Source: an uncultured Clostridia bacterium (GTDB lineage Bacteria; Bacillota; Clostridia; Lachnospirales; Lachnospiraceae). Taken from it: a stretch of 5,930 nucleotides of DNA. Of the stretch, positions 5,826-5,930 are shown piece after piece (the stretch's first letter is position 1; the number at the start of each line of letters is the position of its first letter). The DNA lies in the NCBI GenBank assembly GCA_937888895.1, contig CALASV010000383.1, positions 1 to 5,930 on the forward strand. Reading direction: 5' to 3'. The translations under genes were made by a program, and so were the position numbers. The notes beneath the pieces are model-generated. The model worked only from the letters and a program-made list of their open reading frames with translations, ran no database searches and was not told the DNA's origin.

Positions 5826-5930
5826 ATGCTTCTGAGCATCTAAAAGTGTCGCTCTGTCAACTACATTAAACTGCATATGCATACCCTGCTGGTCAAAATA
5901 TCCACGTATTAAATCGATAAAGCTTTCTAA
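5814..5930 (-). other. Segment 1 of chimera: glycyl radical enzyme (pyruvate formate-lyase-like) C-terminal region
   Basis: The translated text LIRGYFDQQGMHMQFNVVD followed by TLLDAQKHPEKY closely matches the region just before the glycyl-radical loop of PFL-like enzymes (LIRxYFxxGGxHxQFNVV...LxDAQxxPExYxxLxVRVxGYSxxF). In the normal family PEKY is followed within about ten residues by the radical glycine; here the match ends at PEKY. Substrate class (for example diol or choline type) cannot be told from this stretch. Confidence 0.8.

Larger units (their letters stand above)
5406..5930 (-). pseudogene. Chimeric open frame: glycyl radical enzyme end + PheS motif 3 + DapA-family C-terminus (partial)
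   Basis: The minus-strand frame is open from the right edge to TAA at 5406, 174 codons in view, so its true start is outside the window. An internal ATG at 5882 would give 158 residues but has no ribosome site, and the codons before it continue the same family. In order it reads as glycyl radical enzyme C-terminal sequence (5814-5930), phenylalanyl-tRNA synthetase alpha motif 3 (about 5766-5825) and a DHDPS/NanA-family C-terminus (5406-5765). No known protein family has this order. The glycyl-radical loop (RVxGYS) is missing, as are the DapA-family catalytic Tyr and Lys of the TIM barrel, so none of the three activities can be present in what is seen. Either an assembly or amplification chimera or a genuine in-frame rearrangement would explain it. 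No terminator is obvious between 5406 and the thioesterase start. Confidence 0.7.

Overview
The window is AT-rich DNA (roughly one third G+C by eye) with clean AGGAGG-type ribosome sites. Its gene content fits an anaerobic low-G+C Firmicute, most likely a Clostridia/Lachnospiraceae-type gut bacterium. That is an inference from family content (multi-copy AAA-ATPase-like/PD-(D/E)XK genes, paired short chromate transporters, glycyl radical enzyme remains); no taxonomic marker is present.

Layout. (1) Positions 1-2729, minus strand: two tandem, head-to-tail paralogues of the AAA-ATPase-like plus PD-(D/E)XK nuclease-like family. The downstream copy (1-1037) is cut by the left edge; the upstream copy (1110-2729) is complete. 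They align without a gap at a constant offset of 1692 bases, but in a mosaic: some blocks are nearly identical and others only about one third identical. (2) 2730-2970: a 241-base divergent intergenic region with a good plus-strand sigma-A promoter, a leader hairpin and a small inverted repeat. (3) 2971-4109, plus strand: two overlapping half-size chromate transporter genes, translationally coupled. (4) 4113-4147: a strong bidirectional terminator between convergent units. (5) 4154-5329, minus strand: a hotdog acyl-CoA thioesterase gene followed 6 bases later by trmO, the tRNA-Thr m6t6A37 methyltransferase. (6) 5406-5930, minus strand: one open reading frame, running off the right edge, that reads as three unrelated families in series. 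These are the C-terminal region of a glycyl radical enzyme (cut off just before its glycyl-radical loop), about 15 residues of phenylalanyl-tRNA synthetase alpha motif 3, and the C-terminal part of a dihydrodipicolinate synthase/N-acetylneuraminate lyase family protein.

The genes do not form one pathway. The chromate transporter pair is one two-gene unit, thioesterase-trmO is a housekeeping pair, and the paralogue pair is an accessory locus of unknown function. The two points worth attention are the three-family chimeric frame at the right edge, which may be an assembly or amplification artefact or a real non-functional rearrangement, and the mosaic divergence of the tandem paralogues, which suggests gene conversion or module-wise selection. 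I found no CRISPR array, RNA gene, transposase or convincing new defence system.
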